From positions 35,209,141 to 35,273,140 of the forward strand of contig JACGWO010000006.1 in NCBI GenBank assembly GCA_034509735.1: a DNA stretch of 64,000 bases, in the 5' to 3' direction. This stretch comes from Sesamum alatum. Taxonomy: Eukaryota > Streptophyta > Magnoliopsida > Lamiales > Pedaliaceae. Position 1 is the first letter of the stretch; the number at the start of each line of letters is the position of its first letter. The notes beneath the pieces were generated by a model, which was not told where the DNA came from, searched no databases, and saw nothing but the letters and a program-made list of their open reading frames with translations. This document shows, piece by piece, positions 1 to 11,700 of this stretch. Made by a program: the position numbers and the translations under genes.

Positions 1-757
1 TCCATATGTAAGGGGAATGAAGGCACTTTTCCACTTGAAAATCCCATTTACATTATATTCAGCGTTGGTACGGAAACTTCGTCGATATTTCCACCAAAAC
101 TTAATTTTTTATGTGCATACACAATTATTTAATATTAAAAGATTAAATAATAAAATATTCACTTGATAATTAAATCTTGATATGCAATTTAAGTTTAATA
201 TATAAAAATTAGTTTCATATTCTTTAGTATGTTTTCCTAATACTTTATTTACTTTAATTAAATTGTTACTGATTTTCCTTTTAAATAGCATATATTTTAA
301 TTGGAATTTAAATCTGAATTGCACTTAATAGTATTATTTTACCTCCATTATTTTATGGGGAAGAAAAGAGTAAAAAAAAAAAGTTATCTAATATTAATAT
401 TAAAAAAAATCAATTAGTTCGAAGTCACTCATTTTAGAATTGACGAACTTCTACAATAAAATTGAGTATTTTTATTTAGAATTTATTTATTCTTATCTTT
501 TTTATATTTTGAAGTTTGGATTAGTATATATTTGCGTCTTATTCATATGCCATTTATTTTAAATTTTACAGTGCCCATGTAAATAATTTTTTTAAAATAT
601 TTAAAATAGTTCCTAGCAAATTAACCTAAAAATTTATTTGCCTATTTATATTTTAGAATATATTATTCATTCTTTAAGTAATTCGGATAAATTAAGAATA
701 CCAAATACTTTTCTGCTTTGATAGAACTTTGTTCTTACAACTAATTTTTATTTATAA
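1..757. other. AT-rich intergenic DNA, nothing recognised
   Basis: Very AT-rich sequence with many short homopolymer runs. I see no coding pattern, RNA gene or clear element ends. The 71-codon open frame on the minus strand near 109-324 has low-complexity composition and is not supported as a gene. Confidence 0.5.
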
Positions 758-758
758 T

Positions 759-1020
759 TAATTATATTTACACCCTATGGCTTGTTTACAGAGATCACTC
801 ATGTCTTTTGAATAATTACACATACACCATCGAAAACGTCAAAGTTATTTACATAAATCACCCCTGCCTCTATAAATTACACATACACCCAAAAAATGTG
901 AACATCATTACACAACTACCCCTATTCTTTGGTTGTTAGGGATGGTTTCTATAATTATACAAAAGGTATGAGTGATTTTGTGTAAACAAATAGTAAATCA
1001 TGAGGTGTAAATATAATTAT
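759..1020. mobile_element. MITE-like element with terminal inverted repeats
   Basis: The left end reads AATTATATTTACACCC and the right end GGTGTAAATATAATT, which are inverted copies. Inner TIR matches follow: GCTTGTTTACA at the left and TGTAAACAAA at the right. About 260 bp, with no coding capacity. Superfamily not assigned. Confidence 0.6.
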
Positions 1021-1784
1021 CCCTCTATTTCTTATTAAAATGAGTACCACAGTAAGAATATGAATGTCTTATCACAATAGGAATAAACACTCAAGAGATT
1101 GTCACTATTATATATATTTAATCATAAGTTGCACTGAGTAATATTATTGTATCTCTAGTACATTATTGTAAAATTCAAAAGTACATGAAAGTATAACCTA
1201 AAAAAAAAAAAAAAACTTTCTACTAATATTAAAATAAAACCAATTAGAAGTCACCCATGTTAAATTTTTCCAAAGCATTTATGATATAATAGGATTGATA
1301 CTTTTTATTTAAAATTTTATGATATTTATTCTTAATTTCATATATATATATAATTTTTGAAGTGTAGTATTTTATGTATTATTATAATGCTATTCATTTT
1401 AAATTGCTTTGTGGCCTAGTATAATAATATTTTTAAAGTATAGATATATATTTCTCTTTTATTTTATTATAATAGAATAAACACTAATAAAATATTGTAT
1501 CATTTAATTTATTTATTGTTAGGTACATGTTCAATAGTTGATGAATTGAAAAATTATCCCATAATACTTAACGATGAGAAAGACGAAAAAGTTGTTACTA
1601 ATGTATAATCAATAATTTAATATGAATTTTTTGAGTTGTTCTATTATGAACAAGTTTATTTGTACTTGAAATTCTTTTTCCACTTGAATTTGAGTTAGAT
1701 CATGGACAATTAATTTTATTTGTAATTGATATATTAATTTTTTTTAAATTTATAGAACAAATAAAAAATAAAAAAAAATTAATA
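1021..1784. other. AT-rich intergenic DNA, nothing recognised
   Basis: No open frame of note, no recognisable repeat ends. Contains a poly-A run near 1200-1215. Confidence 0.5.
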
Positions 1785-1912
1785 AAACCGGGTCTACCGG
1801 GTTAGACCCACCCCCACGGGTTTTGTACCGGGGCGGGGCGGGTCCCGGGTCCTTCCCGGAGTTGGCGGGGTGGGTCCCGGGTCCACCCAAACCCGCCCCG
1901 TTGCCATCCCTA
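1785..1912. mobile_element. GC-rich TE terminus remnant
   Basis: An abrupt GC-rich block in AT-rich DNA, built from degenerate repeats of GGGTC/CCCGG type and ending with GCCCCGTTGCCATCCCTA. Blocks like this are common ends of plant DNA transposons (hAT-like), but the partner end is not visible. A compositionally similar but weaker block lies at about 46060-46215. Confidence 0.4.
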
Positions 1913-2385
1913 ACCATTGCCCTTCAATTTATAACATGTGTGACTATTTTGCCCTTCGACTTTTGATAAATTACAACCTATCATGTCAGAGCATTTAATG
2001 CAAGTACAAGTTCTTTTTTACTACTCTAAACAAGCTGACCCTCAATTTCTTTAAACAAAGTTTTGGAGGAGATAGGTGATTAGATGTTTTTTTGGTTTAT
2101 TCATGGGCAATATTGTAAATGCATCAATAATACATCTCTCTGTACAAACAAGTAAATATGGAATTGGAGTAAAACACACCTTTGTCCTAGCAATTGACCA
2201 AGAACCTAAACAAAAGATAGACTAGTCCTCAATGGGCTAGTCCCAAACATTATCACAAATTAATATTTAAGGCATTAATCCCCTCCACCATAGTAAACAT
2301 GCCATAGAGGTATACATTAGGACTCTTAAATAGTCACATTTTTATCGACTTTTATTCTTTTATAACTAATTTTATTTATTATTTA

Positions 2386-2671
2386 TCTATACTATTATAT
2401 AAAAGAAACTCCTTTTTTACACAAATGGCGGTTAATGAACTGTCGCACCACTTTTTTGTAATGCCAAAAATAACCATCAACTGATATGATAACTATTTTA
2501 TTCAACTTTCCAAATTTTATATTAATTGATACATTAGTTTTTCCTTTCTTTTCTTTGTTTTTTTTAATGTAATGTGTTAGTTTATATATTTTACTCTTAT
2601 TTATAATATATTATAAAGCGTATAAAATTATTTATTATGTGCACGCAGGAACGACGTGCCACGACGGCTAG
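2386..2671 (+). mobile_element. Small non-autonomous Helitron
   Basis: The 5' end is TCTATACTATTATATAAAAG immediately after an A. The 3' end has a GC-rich stem region (ACGACGTGCCACGACGG) and finishes in CTAG followed by T. Insertion between A and T, a 5' TC and a 3' CTRR terminus define plant Helitrons. 286 bp, non-coding. A copy of the same family lies on the minus strand at 33747-34061. Confidence 0.8.
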
Positions 2672-2744
2672 TTAAATGAAAACTTAAGGGGTATGAATGG
2701 GTTTTCACAATGTGGAACAAATATATAAGAGATTCACACTTTTA

Positions 2745-2980
2745 TCTATTTATACTAATACAAAAAGAAAATCATATTTTCAATCATAAAGAGATGTTAC
2801 TTACACATCGGCACAATTTTTTTTTATTATGCCCATAATACCCTAAGTTAGTGTCTTTTTTTTCTTTCTTTTTTTTAAATGTGATGTATTGATTTATATA
2901 TATTTTTATTTATAATATATTTTAAAATGTGAAATAGTATTTATTATATGCACGCACGGACGACGTGCCACGTTAACTAG
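2745..2980 (+). mobile_element. Small non-autonomous Helitron, second copy
   Basis: It starts TCTATTTATACTAATAC after an A and ends ...ACGACGTGCCACGTTAACTAG before a T. Its 3' end is closely similar to the element at 2386-2671, so the two belong to one family. 236 bp, no coding capacity. Confidence 0.72.
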
Positions 2981-3890
2981 TACTATTATAAGAGAAGGGG
3001 TTTTATAGATACAAAATGATAATTTTATACTACTACACTAAATTATTATAATACCAAAAATACCATTCAACTTCCCAACTCATGTAATTGAATTAACTAT
3101 TCAATTAAATTCCTTTAGAAAATTAATTCCATCCAAGTACATGTACTCAAAAATTAATTTTACTCCTATTTTGTTTAAGTTTATTGTTAATGGAAATAGA
3201 AATAACATATTAGTAATTGTGTTGTATGTATACATATAATCGTCATTATCAATATAACTAATATGTAATAATTTTACTTTTGTTACCCCAGGTATACCTC
3301 TATTTCATCTTTGATATCACATGTTTCCAAGTCATCATAATTGGTACCCAAAATTTGAGTACCCTTCATTAGGTTGACCGTTAAAACTAATGGTCAACCC
3401 AATTTTGGAGGAAAAATTGGGGTTTTTTTTTTTTTTATCTATTTAAGGATATGTTTGGCTGTCATTTCATTTATCACACAAAATAGTATTGAAATAATTG
3501 AATTGAGAATATTTATGGGGAATATTTGCTATTATTTACAATTAATATTTGCTTTTAATTAATGGTAAACAACAAATTAAAAGCAAAAAATTAATGATAT
3601 GGTATACTTAAGGTACCAAAAGTGAAATTATCACTACCAGATACTCTACAAAGTTTTAATTTTTAATTTAATTTAAGTAAAATATTATATTGATAACTAA
3701 TGCATTAGAAAAAAATTATCAGAAATGTTTTATATGTAAAATTGTAAAACACTAATAAATTTTAAAATACAAAAATAAACTATGAGCTTCATAAAACAAA
3801 AGTATTACTAAAAATTATGAGCACAAATACTGCATGCATAAAAGTATTACTAAAAATTATGCGCGCAGAACTGTGTGCCATAATTTCTAG
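2981..3890 (+). mobile_element. Possible diverged Helitron of the same group
   Basis: The sequence directly after the second Helitron begins TACTATTATAAGAGAAGG, resembling a Helitron 5' end without its TC. A CTAG terminus preceded by a weak hairpin (GCGCGCAGAACTGTGTGC) ends at 3890. The pairing of these two ends is a guess, and the interior is AT-rich and non-coding. Confidence 0.3.
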
Positions 3891-4563
3891 TATAATTATA
3901 GAGTAGCACGTCGGATTAAAAGGTCTAACACCACATAAAAGAGAAAGAAAAAAGACAGTTGCTTTAACCAAAAGCTTGGAGCTTTGTACTAAAACAAATA
4001 AAATTCAGACCAAGAAACTTACCTCTTAGTACAATGAATATAGCTAAAGAAGTCAATGAATGTGGCCACACCGAATATTCAAAAACAAGTTCCCAGCAGC
4101 TGCCTTGAAATATTGATTTTCTCCGTCCTTTCTCAAAAACTGCTATCTTTCTTGATTCCATCAGGCTCAAATACTAAGGGCAGCACCTCTTTGTGTTATC
4201 GGAAGGAGCAGATTTGCAAACGTCAAACTACTCGAGCTCGACTTCCATATTCACTTGGTGAGTTGCCCTTTACTTCATTTTCTATTTTCTTGTTCAGGCA
4301 GACTTAGTACTGATGTTTCTTGCTTTGTTCCTCAATTACTAGTTACTGTTTGTTGTGTTTCTGCTGCAAGTGTTTGAAGATCAAAATCCCTTTTACCTGT
4401 CTTGTTTTTGGATTGATATTATAGTAACAAAGAATGTGATCAGCAAGTGTTTGATACTTGGATTTATTTAAGGGGTTTGCATATTTACCTGTAGACTAGC
4501 AGATTTATATGGTGTTTCTTTATTGATTAATGACCTTGCTGCAGTAGTTTCGGTTAGCTGAGA
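3891..4563 (+). promoter_or_regulatory. 5' flank and probable 5'-UTR intron of the DUF247 gene
   Basis: A good donor (TTG|GTGAG, intron from 4258) and acceptor (TTGCTGCAG, ending at 4544) precede the start codon. This suggests a non-coding first exon and a ~287-bp leader intron. The short open frames here have no family resemblance and are not called. No convincing TATA box was fixed. Confidence 0.4.
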
Positions 4564-5862
4564 ATGCAAGTAGTTGAGGGATCAGCTGATAGAGTCATAA
4601 TTGATATCCATCGACAGCTTGACGGCTTGCCTTCGACACCCTCGAAGCCTACTATCTATAGAGTGGATAGTCATTTGCGAAATGATAAGTGGAACGATGT
4701 TTATGATCCGGAAATAGTTTCGATTGGCCCTTATCACTATGGGATTCTTAGATTGCAGAACATGCAGCAGCTTAAGTTCAGGTACCTAAAGCGGTATCTT
4801 AAGCGTAGAAATGAGCAAAGTGTGGAGAGATATGTGTTGGCCGTGGCACATATGGAAAAACGAGCACGAAAATGTTATGCCGACTCTTTTGATCTTGATG
4901 AAAATGCATTTGTGACGATGATGCTACTTGATGGATTCTTCCTCATTGAATTATTTCGGTATAGTTGTTTCAAGCATATGAGGGATGCTGATGATCCTAT
5001 TTTTAGACACGAAAGGGTTCTGAGCCAATTGCACCACGACATTCTTCTGCTTGAGAACCAGCTTCCGTTTTTCGTCCTGAATCAGCTGTTCAACATGACC
5101 AAGACCGAAGAAAATCCGGATGACGACCTGATTACTCTGGCTTTGCGTTTCTTCGATGGCATGTTGCTAAACTTGTCGGTATCAAGAGTCCTGACAAGAT
5201 TGCCGGTCAAGATTATCGACCATCTTTGTGGCCTAATGCATGATGTTTGGTGTCTGCCTTTTGCCGAGGCAATATCACGGAAGAGCAATGAAAGGGACAA
5301 GTGGGAAAACGTAAACTCCATCTCTGGTCTGCGAGAGGCCGGGATTAAGTTCAAAAGGGCGAAAGTAGACGACAACCTGATGGACATCAAATTCATAAAC
5401 GGTGTGTTGAGAATTCCACAGCTTATCATATATGATGAGACAGAGTCACAGCTCATGAATCTAATAGCATATGAACAATATATGTCTGATGGGAAACGTC
5501 GATACGTCTCAGACTACACATTCTTCATGCATTGTCTCATTAACACATCAAACGACGTAGAGCTACTACGCAGTCGTGGGATAATCGAGAACTGCTTGGG
5601 GGACGACGAAGAAGTCTGTCTGATGTTTAATCGGTTAGGGAGAAACATCCTGACATCTTCAAATTTCTGTTACTCCCAAGTCTTCTGCAGTGTGAATAGG
5701 CACTGTCAACGTCGGGGGAAGAGATGGAAAGCAAATCTGCGTAGGAATTACTTCAATAGCCCGTGGTCGATCATCTCGTTTCTTGCTGCCGTGGCGCTGC
5801 TGGTTCTCACCTTGACACAGACGACATACACCGTTCTTACATACTACAATCGCAAGAGATGA
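4564..5862 (+). CDS. DUF247 / UPF0481 family membrane protein
   Basis: A single coding exon of 432 aa, the usual length for the plant DUF247 family (At3g47200-like). Family hallmarks are visible: an N-terminal IYRVDSHLR segment, YDPEIVSIGPYHYG around residues 55-70, MEKRARKCY near 105, the LLDGFFLIEL block near 130, and DILLLENQLPFFVLNQLF near 170. One hydrophobic segment close to the C terminus (about residues 400-427, WSIISFLAAVALLVLTL) is the expected single membrane anchor, followed by a short basic tail. The ATG at 4564 fits the family N terminus. Biochemical function is unknown; some grass members map to self-incompatibility loci. A paralogue lies at 43365-44678 on the other strand. Ending AGATGA, no frameshift seen. 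Confidence 0.93.
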   Translation: MQVVEGSADRVIIDIHRQLDGLPSTPSKPTIYRVDSHLRNDKWNDVYDPEIVSIGPYHYGILRLQNMQQLKFRYLKRYLKRRNEQSVERYVLAVAHMEKRARKCYADSFDLDENAFVTMMLLDGFFLIELFRYSCFKHMRDADDPIFRHERVLSQLHHDILLLENQLPFFVLNQLFNMTKTEENPDDDLITLALRFFDGMLLNLSVSRVLTRLPVKIIDHLCGLMHDVWCLPFAEAISRKSNERDKWENVNSISGLREAGIKFKRAKVDDNLMDIKFINGVLRIPQLIIYDETESQLMNLIAYEQYMSDGKRRYVSDYTFFMHCLINTSNDVELLRSRGIIENCLGDDEEVCLMFNRLGRNILTSSNFCYSQVFCSVNRHCQRRGKRWKANLRRNYFNSPWSIISFLAAVALLVLTLTQTTYTVLTYYNRKR

Positions 5863-6218
5863 TTTCTTGGATTAATGTTATTAATAATGTGTTTGTTTGC
5901 TGAATTTGTGGCTTAATAATCCCCTATAATGCAGTTTTGAGCATTATATGATGATCTTAGGATGTCTGGAAGTGGCGTTTGTGAAAGATTATATTAATGT
6001 CTTAGTCATATGTATATGTACAAGTAAATTAACTTAACTGGTATGGAGATTGAATTCTTGCAGTGTGCTTGTATCCGATTATGGCAAATAACTTGTGATA
6101 TCTGTCGGATAATTGAACTTATCTTCAATCAAACTGGCCTTATCCACTTTTATGTTGAGTGGTGGTCGATATTCTATGTTATGGCATAATTGTCATTGAA
6201 GTGGTCGAGCAACGTTGA
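5863..6218. other. 3' flank of DUF247 gene, intergenic
   Basis: Presumably the 3' UTR and downstream spacer. AT-rich, no further gene or repeat recognised before the LTR-like block. Confidence 0.4.
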
Positions 6219-6691
6219 TGATCCGAGTCAAGATATTTGATCTCTAGCTCGGTCAATTGGAGCAATCGCTGAGCCCTCGATGAATTCGATCTAATAATTT
6301 GTCCCAGACACTGAGATCCCTGAGAGAGAGCAAACGTCAGGTTAATCGGGAAGGTCCCTGACAAAGACTCTCCAATGCTTAAGCCAGTGATAGTTCGAGA
6401 GAGAAATATGCGATTTAGAGTAGGTAAAGTTATAATAAATGCACATTACCTGTAATAAATGAGAATGCCAGCTATTTATAGAGCCATGTTTAAGTATTTA
6501 TCCAATCCACATGGAATAATCCTAGTAACTCTCTGCTGGAGGATCGACGGCCCCTAATAGGCCTACGTCGCCGATGCAGGTCAGGTCGAGGATACCAAAC
6601 CCGTCTCAAAAGCGCGGGGATCCTGGTGGCATTAGGATGATTTCAGGCCCTTTTGAGGGCATTTTGGGTACTTGTGAGATAACCCCCATCA
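6219..6691 (-). mobile_element. Probable solo LTR (Ty3/gypsy type), reverse orientation
   Basis: Reads TG...CA at its ends (TGATCCGAGTC ... CCCCCATCA). On the minus strand it carries a TATA-like CTATAAATAG followed by the phrase GGCTTAAGCATTGGAGAGTC, matching the phrase found in the LTRs at 29300-29797 and ~58671-59350 (GACTTGAGCGTCGGAGAGC). Flanks are GTTGA and ATTGA, an imperfect 5-bp duplication. No polypurine tract or coding domain adjoins, so a solo LTR is the simplest reading. Confidence 0.5.
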
Positions 6692-7625
6692 ATTGAATTA
6701 GTCGATATCCAGTCACGGGATAATCCTCAACGAATCCTTCTAAATAGTTGAAGCTGCTCGCTTGTGACATGAGCAACGTTGTCAAGGAATCGGTAGGTTA
6801 CTCGTTGAACCCTCTTCGATTATCGATGTTGGGTGGATGCACCACCAGCGGATTACCAGGATAAATAGAAATTTTTAACAAATTACAAGGGGGAGATGGG
6901 TTACAGAAACCCTTAATATTACAGACCACAAAGGGGGGATTTCAGAAAGTAAGAACAACCAACCAATGTAGGCTCAGGGAGCCAGATCCGGGAAAGAAGC
7001 TCACGGCCACAGGGCCAGTACTCTTCGATCGGTTGCACCAGAGCAAACTCAGAGGAGAGCCACACAGGCTTCCTCTAAAACAGTACAGAACTTTCACAAA
7101 GGATCCACTTAGTAAACACTCAGCCACACAAAGACACAAAGTCACTTAGAACCACTCAGGATGCTTTTAGGGCTTTTGCAAAGGAGAGGATAAATTCTCA
7201 GATCTTAGGTTATCCCCCATAAAAGGTGGCGGCACCTTTTATAGGACAAGGAGAAGGGAGGATGGTGGAGAGAATGGTCGGTAAAGCCATTTCCCGATGG
7301 CATTGGTAACGGTAGGGGGAGTTACAGAGGAGGAGAAGGAAGAGGTGCCTCAAGGAGGCCAAAGGAGAAGTCTGGAGAAGAAATGGGGAAAGACAGATTA
7401 GGGTTAAGGGGAAACCCTATAAATTCCTCGGGTAAGTGGGTCGGGTTTCGGACCGGGTCAGAAGCAAATGGGTCGAGCAACTTGAGTGGGCTGAGTGATC
7501 AAAGTGGAGTGGGCCTTGTGAAGTATTTGCTCTAGGGCATCCAGGTCTTGGAGTATCTGGGCTTTAGTGAGCTTGGACCTCCCAAAGGGTCATGGGCCAC
7601 ATTATTCTAATAATCGAGTCAGGCT
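6692..7625. mobile_element. TE-derived block of balanced base composition, unclassified
   Basis: Composition departs sharply from the AT-rich surroundings. On the minus strand a motif like CTTTTATGGGGG could be a promoter-like element. Short frames on the minus strand (for example near 6942-7145) are low-quality. Probably a second degraded LTR or retroelement leader; I could not define its ends. Confidence 0.35.
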
Positions 7626-7858
7626 CATGGTTCAAAGTATCGATAGGTACATATATAAATGAATCGTCCTATTAACCCGTGAATACTCTCGATACCTATT
7701 ATTTTTCGAATATATATAAATATATACCAATAACACCAAATGATATCGTCGATAGTATCATTCAATCATATAAGAATAGTCTCCGCGGTATATATCCGGT
7801 ATATTATTGATAGTATTGTCGAAAATGCTATATCCGTTAATGAAATATACATGACTTC
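7626..7858. mobile_element. Remnant of the 'TGGTTCAAAGTATCG' repeat family
   Basis: Starts with ATGGTTCAAAGTATCGATAG and continues with several ATCGATA-type repeats. The same terminus is seen at 40717, 41538 (inverted) and 41763, so this is a dispersed repeat in this genome. Only one end is recognisable here. Confidence 0.4.
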
Positions 7859-8655
7859 AGGCCCGTTTACTTCGCGTATCGTATTGAATGAATAATAGAA
7901 TTATCTTTAACTAAGTTTATTATAAAAAAAAAAAAAAAAAAAAGCCATGTATTAATTATAAGGTGTTTATTTACAAGTATTAACTAAATAGGATAATTTC
8001 TGTCAAGTATTTATTTAGATGGATACACATGTATTGGGTAGGAAAATTAACTTTCAGCCCTGTTAGACCAAATTTATTAGACAAAAAACTTTCTCCCAAA
8101 TTCACCTCTAATCCCTAAATTGAACGAGCAATCGCATACGAGAACTCGGTTTCATTCGAATTCGAAGTTGATGCGCTTACTCTCTAGGTAAAACATATGT
8201 TTTGTGCTTAATGTAAATTAATGTATATTACCTCTTTTGTCTTGATTAATAATGCAAATTTTTTTAATCTAAGATTTCCGTTTTTATATCTTTCTTTTCA
8301 AAGTTTTTTTTTTTTTTATTACTGTAAGCTATTTTTTTTTTGCTCCATGTTTAGACGATGAGTTAGGAAAAAAATTAAAAATTTTGTACAACATTTTCCA
8401 ATAAGTGGCCTTTTTTATGTCCCAGTTTGGAATTGAGGGCACAATGGACATTTCCATTGAGGGCCAGCTTTATATTATTTATGAGAATCTGAGATCACTT
8501 ATACCACCTCCAAAGGTGGTATAGGTTATCCTAATGCAACCGTAATTAGTACATATCTTGATTTTATATCGATATCCCATACAACAAAATAAATATTATA
8601 ATATTTCTTTTTAAATTATTTTTCTTATTCAGACTTATAAATCAAAATAAACGGA
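7859..8655. mobile_element. TIR element with GGCCCGTTTA / AAATAAACGGACC ends
   Basis: The left end AGGCCCGTTTACTTCG and the right end AAAATAAACGGACCTT are inverted matches, as in many plant hAT/PIF-derived MITEs. The ~800-bp interior is non-coding and includes a short hairpin (ATACCACCTCCAAAGGTGGTAT near 8501-8522). No target duplication was established. Confidence 0.45.
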
Positions 8656-9651
8656 CCTTATTTCATGAAAACTATATATGCAATATGATTTCCTCAATGC
8701 ATTATTACATGTATAATGAATAAAACTTTCTTATTACTATGTTCTCCGTGTGCTATACTTACAAATTTAAGCTTGACGATAACGTTTTACTAATTAATTA
8801 TATTCTCAAAAGTTTTAATATTTATACTATTAGTCTACAATTTTTCTAACTTTTATAAAAACACGTTAATGTATTCATACAACATCAAATTCAGACGAGA
8901 TTTTTTTAAACTAGACAGTGAAAATGATATATTTGATTAAGAGGAAATTTAAGTAATTTATATACTCTTTAAATATTTAAAAGCTTATTAGAAGTCGTGA
9001 GGTGTTTGGTAGTTTTCTAGAGAATAAGATTATAAAATTTAACAAAATATATTAAAAATTATTGTAAATTATTCGAAAACGTAAGCAATATATTTGGTTT
9101 TATTTTTGGCCTATCTCGGAGATAGGCTGAAAACAAAATCATGTTGTGCCTACCATCAAAACACTTTGTTTGGGTGTTTTGGTCCAATTCCCAGTCTTTA
9201 ATTCTATACAAACATACATACATATATTAATATATTATATAATTCAATCCACCTACAAATAAATATTATTATATATATTTATAAATATATATAAAAAAAA
9301 ACATAATTTCAAAATGATCAATTTTTCTTGTCTCCTAATATACAACACAATACATACAATATTTTTTTTACATTACTTAAAATTATCTCAAAAGACAAAT
9401 TCAAACCTACACTCTATTTCTACGATACGTATTTATTTTTATTTCTATCTCTATATCCACAAAATAAAATAAAATAGTCGAAAAACAAAAACAAACATAA
9501 CGATTTTTTATAAGTAGTAATAAGTCATAAACCGACAGCTAGCGATCAGACAACAACCTCATGATTCATCCATGCATAGTTGAATGGTGGCCACGTCTCT
9601 CTTCCACGCCACATTTACATACACGTGTAATTACATTTTTTATATATATGT

Positions 9652-9688
<37 letters not shown>

Positions 9689-9741
9689 TGAAGAAAAATC
9701 TCCCCAAATCGCAACTTTCTTCCAGCCTCTACTGAGTAAAG
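8656..9741. other. AT-rich upstream region of the proline-rich gene
   Basis: Long AT-rich sequence with no gene. A GA microsatellite lies at 9651-9688, 54 bp upstream of the ATG at 9742, probably within the 5' leader; such GAGA tracts are common in plant core promoters and leaders. Confidence 0.45.
9651..9688. repeat. (GA)n microsatellite
   Basis: About 19 GA units with one interruption (GAAAGA), directly upstream of the proline-rich gene start. Confidence 0.9.
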
Positions 9742-10227
9742 ATGTCGGCCATTTCCTCAATTTCATCGAATTTCTTCAAGAAAAGCATCCCACTCTGTGC
9801 ATCCACCTCAATCAATCCTATTCCTATGCCTCTCCCAACAACCACCAAGACAATCAAATTCAAAATACCTCAATTTGGTACCCGGAATTATGCTTATTTC
9901 TCAACCCGGGCCCATGACCCGTCGTACATACCCGGGAAATCACCGCCGGAGATCCCCACGGCGCCGCCGCAACACAATCCTGGAGTCCCGTCGGAGGTGC
10001 CGCAAGCGCCCAACTTTCCGGACTTTGATCCAATTCCTCCGGAAAAGCCCTCCGACCCGCCGCCGCTAGGCCCAGGCCCCGAATTCCCAGGCCCACCGGA
10101 CCCCATTCCGCCACCAGGGGAGCCCGAGGTGGTTCCTCCGAAGCCACCGGAGCCCGGCCCGCCTAATCCGACGCAGCCCGATATCCCACCTCCCATCATG
10201 TGGTCCACTGGATTTCACTTTTACTAA
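9742..10227 (+). CDS. Small proline-rich protein with organelle-targeting-like N terminus
   Basis: A 161-aa single-exon frame. The first ~55 residues are rich in Ser, Thr, Lys and Arg with almost no acidic residues (MSAISSISSNFFKKSIPL...), as in plastid or mitochondrial transit peptides. Residues ~60-150 are about half proline in PPEIP, PPEKP, PPGEP and PGPPNP spacing with acidic residues between, lacking the SPPPP motifs of extensins. It ends in an aromatic tail WSTGFHFY. GC content rises sharply over the frame and falls at the stop, supporting real coding. The family is not recognised; I would describe it only as a plant proline-rich hypothetical protein. The long antisense glycine-rich frame is its complement, not a gene. 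Confidence 0.7.
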   Translation: MSAISSISSNFFKKSIPLCASTSINPIPMPLPTTTKTIKFKIPQFGTRNYAYFSTRAHDPSYIPGKSPPEIPTAPPQHNPGVPSEVPQAPNFPDFDPIPPEKPSDPPPLGPGPEFPGPPDPIPPPGEPEVVPPKPPEPGPPNPTQPDIPPPIMWSTGFHFY

Positions 10228-10437
10228 AAGCCGTGTTTCTATATGTTGATGTTTACTGATGTTGCTACGTTTTAATCAATTACTCTATTGTGTACAATAC
10301 TGTATGACGTCATCCAATTTCAATGTCGGCGCAGTAGACCACAACCACATCACACGGTCTAAATTGTGCTGATGCATCAAAAAGACGTATCAACAAATAT
10401 GAGTTTTGCCCAATACCAAGTCTTTTCTTTTTTAAAG

Positions 10438-10931
10438 GGATAATTACACTCTTCTTCCTGAGATTTGGTATAATTCTCTAACGAAATTTGGTGTAATTAG
10501 ATGTTAACTTCCTGTAATTCGAAAAATTATATTTAATATTCCTAAAATTTGCTTTTTCTGATAAATAGGTCTTTTTGTTAAATTAAAATTTACGAATTTA
10601 TTGATATTAAAAAAATTAATAAAAATTGATATTTATTATTGGTATATTTATTATTAATTTATTGCAGGTGGAATAAATTTTTTATAATTAAAATATTTTG
10701 ATGACGGTGAAAATATACACCACGTTTTAACGTGCGAATATATATAATGTTAATTTAATTTACAATAAGTTAGTAATAAGTTAATCAATGGTAAATATTA
10801 ATTTTTATTTAATTATTTTTATTATTAATAATTCGATGAATTTTGACTAATGGGATATCTATTTGTTAGATCGAAGTAAAGTTCAGTTTACATGTATTAC
10901 ATTAAACTTTAGGAGAGGGATATAATTATCC
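10438..10931. mobile_element. Fold-back MITE, family B, copy 1
   Basis: Begins GGGATAATTACACTC and ends GAGGGATATAATTATCC. The two halves are inverted copies over most of their length, including the paired segments TTTACGAATTTATTGATATT and AATAATTCGATGAATTTTGA. About 494 bp, no coding. Copy 2 is at 19887-20430. Confidence 0.65.
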
Positions 10932-11026
10932 ATTCTTTTTATGTGATATAAATTGTAAATATATATAATTATAGTAAGGAGTCCTATTAAAACCAAGGAA
11001 TATAGGCCTGCATGCCATCCATACTA

Positions 11027-11315
11027 GAATAAATAGAGTTTTTCGAAAAAACTTGCTAGTGGAGGAAGACCTCCTAGGGATAAGAGACATAGGGCTAAAG
11101 AGAGAGCCAAAAAAGGATCTTTCGTGTATAATCTTGCATAATTTCGAATGTTATCAGTTCTGGTACGTAGATCAAATAATACAATGCAAGCAAAAGTTCC
11201 TAAATTCATAGAGATATAGAACAGCATATAAGTTATCATACTTGCATATTCATTATTTGAATCTCCAACAATTATTCCAATAATTACATATCTGATACAA
11301 CTATGGTACATCATG
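11027..11315 (-). pseudogene. ndhB: Nuclear plastid DNA: ndhB fragment
   Basis: The minus-strand translation matches plastid NADH dehydrogenase subunit 2, through [34 protein letters not shown] and [22 protein letters not shown] to KLYLF. The normal gene continues after KLYLF but a stop follows here at once. Several conserved glycines are replaced by D, R, S or E (for example [13 protein letters not shown]), all explained by G-to-A changes, as expected for methylated, decaying nuclear plastid DNA. The fragment abuts an rps3 piece that is not its neighbour in usual plastid genomes. Confidence 0.88.
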
Positions 11316-11337
11316 ATGTGTATAGTAGTGGGGTAGT

Positions 11338-11700
11338 ATGGGACAAAAAATAAATTCATTTGGTTTCAAACTTGGTATAACCCAAAGTTGTCATTCCCTT
11401 TGGTTTGCACAACCAAAAAATTATTCTGAGGGGCTACAAGAAGATCAAGAAATAAGAGATTTTATCAAAAATTATGTACAAAAGAATATGAAAATTTCCT
11501 CCTGCACGTATAGAGATTCAAAAAAGAAGAATCGATTTGATTCAAGTCATAATTTTTATGGGATTCCCAAAGTTACTAATCGAAAGTAGACCGCGAGGAA
11601 TCGAAGAATTACAGATGAATCTACAAAAAGAATTTCATTATGTGAACCGAAAACTTAACATTGCTATCACAAGAATTGCAAAACCTTACGGAAACTCCCC
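11338..11700 (+). pseudogene. rps3: Nuclear plastid DNA: 5' part of rps3
   Basis: Matches the start of plastid ribosomal protein S3: [31 protein letters not shown], then in another frame [15 protein letters not shown] and [27 protein letters not shown]. The frame is broken between about 11500 and 11540, where the usual segment after MRISS is shortened and altered. The match ends near 11700. Substitutions such as P-to-S, R-to-K and T-to-I fit C-to-T/G-to-A decay. Not a functional gene: most of S3 is missing. Confidence 0.88.

Noticed and set aside
5082..5456. Antisense frame in the DUF247 gene
   Set aside because: Shadow of the real coding strand.
9860..10208. Long antisense glycine-rich frames opposite the proline-rich gene
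   Set aside because: They are the complement of CC-rich codons; composition alone keeps them open and no family is recognisable.
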